DNA of 64,000 nucleotides, from positions 14,349,904 through 14,413,903 of the forward strand of contig OZ038436.1 in the NCBI GenBank assembly GCA_964036275.1, written 5' to 3'. Under the pieces are notes generated by a model, which was given only the letters and a program-made list of their open reading frames with translations, was not told the DNA's origin and searched no databases. This stretch comes from Litoditis marina. Lineage: Eukaryota; Nematoda; Chromadorea; Rhabditida; Rhabditidae. The number at the start of each line of letters is the position of its first letter. Position 1 is the stretch's first letter. Shown here in pieces: positions 61,805-64,000 of this stretch. The translations under genes and the position numbers were made by a program.

Positions 61805-64000
61805 GTGCGTTGGTCACCCCCTAGACTTGTGGGAAAGAAAAGATATTAATCAGTCGCGCACTGCGATGTGATTCTGCTTTTTCACACGTAAAACGTGGAA
61901 TGAACCTTTCCCATATTCCATATTTATTGTTTCACGACGCTTCGTTACAAGTCTGGTGAACTTGTGAGCTAGTTGCTTCTTTTCGTTTAACGTGAAAATT
62001 TACAAACTAAGATGTAGTATTCATTTATTCACCCAGACTTTATCCAGCCGAATCGGCCTATACTTTTTGAACGTTATTGAAGCTATTGAACGAACTTTTG
62101 AACTTTACACGTTGAAAAATCGAAGAATCAGTTGTTAAATTGGGCAATCTAGGTATGTAGAGGTTTGCACAGTGTAAATTAGTTATTCGCTTGGTTCTTC
62201 CATCTTTATCTCTCTTCATTACTTTCTCATTTTGTCTCATTTTTTATTAATTGCAGAAATAGGAAACCATTAATTCGAAATACTTGTGGTTGTTCTTACA
62301 AGCACATTTTTGTTTGTAAAATAATGTTAACTTTCTGGTTTGGCACCAAATTTAATGAGTATTCCATTTGTAAGCGGTGACTCAAACACCCTTTCAACAG
62401 AAACATGCTGACTACTAAAACCGTGAGTTTTGTTCACGCTTCACATGAACATTCAATATTTACCATTAGTTTGAAATATCACGAATTCGATCATAAAACG
62501 TTCTCTCCAAATCCGCGCAACCCACTTGTCTGGTCCTGTTTTGTATGCATTGATTTCTGCCTTCAAATTACATTTCCCTGTCCAGCCCTTTTACCCAAAT
62601 CACGTCTAATTCCAATTGAAATTCCACTGGAAATGCATGACAACAATTTTGTGTCTTTCTATTAAATCGTGAATACTCTTACCAATTTACTTTGGTCAGT
62701 TGTTATAACAAAAATTATCAACGAATTATCCAATTTGCTGGATTCCTGTTTGTTTCGGTTTCGAAAAGTAACGTTTTACCTATTTGTAGTCTAAGTTTGT
62801 TTGTAACTGTGCATGTTTTTATTTTGAAAATTACAATTCGTCTGAAGGTGGTGGGTTATCTTACTGATTCTCAACCAAATTTTGAGGTCAACAAAATAAC
62901 ACGATAAATTTTTTAAACTATTTATTTGATAAAATAAGTTTTCTGTCTCCCCTGCTACACGTTATTTTAGTTAACTTGACCTCGTAATTATTACATATTC
63001 AAGTTTTGGGCCAAACGTGAAACACCTAATTATATTCGTTTTTTGTTGTCCCAATGTTTGTTGTTCCCAAGTCTAGTTTTGGAAGTTTGAAAGTTTTCGG
63101 TATTTTTAGTAAAATACATGATAACGTGGAACGTGTGAATTACATCAGAAATGTGTGAAACACAGAACACATTGAAATAGTCAACTAACATTTCCAGGTG
63201 GTTTTTCAACGTTTCAGAGTTTTTTTTAATTGTAGAAATATGTGTAAACGGTTAGACAAAGTGTGTGAACGGTTTTTTGATTCTGTTGAGAAACACAATC
63301 GAAAACAAAAAACGTTTGTTTTCTCTGAAAACTTTGCTTTTCCCATGAGTGTACTTGCCAAATGTCGGTACTACATTCACGTTCATAGTTTTTCACGTGC
63401 TACGTGACCTTTTACAATAACTTGTAGATATTTTTTCCCGTCACGTGTTCTGGTGTTGCAGAGATGATCACTACACTTCTGCCCCCTCCCTGATAACACA
63501 TTTATTGATAGCAATAATCCCGATGATCTTCTTTTCTGACAATTTCTTATACAATCGTTTTTCTTCAAGATATTCCCAATGTGCTGCGTTTTTCTCCTTG
63601 ATCTGCCTTAAAAAGTCGAACAGAAACACAGATCATTGGATTGTTGGGTTTTTTGTTTGTTTTGAGTTAAGTTGGGGACTTCACAGAATATTGAATTTTG
63701 TGGTTGTTTCGAGTGTATTTTCAACATTTTCAGTTCCGAATCCTCGAAAATGTTTGTAATTTAGCCAACCGTATCTCTTTATCTCGTTACTTTTAGTTTT
63801 ATCGTGATCGATCAATAATAAGACACTTTTCTTCGCATTTTTTGGGATTGTGGCCTTTATAAAATCATTGGTTCGTCTCTTACCCAAACAAAAAGGATTG
63901 AGATCAAATTACGTTTCAAGTAAATTTATTGTTGGACTGATGTTTTCACATTAGTTTACCCTAGTATTTCTAGAAAAACCTGGTAAATAATTCAAACATC

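Larger units (their letters stand above)
59901..64000. other. 4.1 kb with no gene seen
   Basis: Contains a degenerate tandem duplication (60033-60540), a 25-bp direct repeat (61114-61162), repeated TTTGTAGTTTGATC words (61320-61460, 61724-61804) and a family A MITE (61557-61680). The last 2 kb are AT-rich with only short open frames; no splice-linked conserved protein is visible. Confidence 0.5.

Noticed and set aside
62405..63887. Several 60-104 aa open frames near the right edge
   Set aside because: AT-rich DNA with random-looking hydrophobic frames; no conserved motif and no consistent exon joining.

Overview
The window is animal nuclear DNA, and most likely from a nematode. The coding parts are small exons (about 50-240 bp) separated by introns with GT...(T)nYAG borders. 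The C-terminal half of the Jun-type bZIP protein carries the RGQxLDAEL-type zipper that I remember from Caenorhabditis jun-1. Three genes have a 3'-splice-site-like sequence 0-7 nt before their start codon, as expected for spliced-leader trans-splicing. The species is not identifiable by eye. There is nothing bacterial here. The longest open reading frames are simple-repeat artefacts, so the genes below were assembled from conserved protein segments plus matching splice sites and phases.

Layout. (1) 1-2913, + strand: 3' part of a Rad21/Rec8-family cohesin kleisin. (2) 3562-12169, + strand: a 16-exon gene for a Ser/Thr/Pro/Arg-rich protein of about 480 aa that I do not recognise, built from duplicated in-phase exons. 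(3) 13058-27785, - strand: a Jun/AP-1 bZIP gene with long repeat-filled introns, an apparent internal promoter and many AP-1 sites. (4) 31906-35588, - strand: a TMEM53-like (DUF829) alpha/beta-hydrolase-fold protein. (5) 39857-46797, + strand: a MYST histone acetyltransferase with a double PHD finger and an AT-hook (KAT6-like). (6) 47435-51490, + strand: an F-box/WD40 protein resembling FBXW9. (7) 55813-59900, - strand: a small secreted, cysteine-containing, very basic protein of unknown function. I see no supportable gene in 59901-64000.

Introns and intergenic DNA are crowded with short non-autonomous inverted-repeat elements. They include a five-copy TTAA-ended family, other TTAA-ended elements, an element with a clean 8-bp target duplication, a 235-bp CTATAGTTC family, CGAG-repeat elements ending in TAGGGTTGTTAA, a GGTAACC element, many TTTGTAGTTTGATCCC foldbacks, a 1.4-kb long-inverted-repeat element and a tRNA-derived SINE. 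There are also extreme simple repeats: (GA)n of about 184 bp, (ATT)n of about 240 bp and a run of 24 G.

The genes do not form one pathway. Kleisin (chromosome cohesion), Jun (transcription factor), MYST (chromatin acetylation) and F-box/WD40 (ubiquitin ligase adaptor) are independent housekeeping or regulatory functions. The MYST and F-box genes run in the same direction 638 bp apart. The most interesting regions are the duplicated-exon gene and the Jun locus, with its internal TATA/AP-1 promoter.
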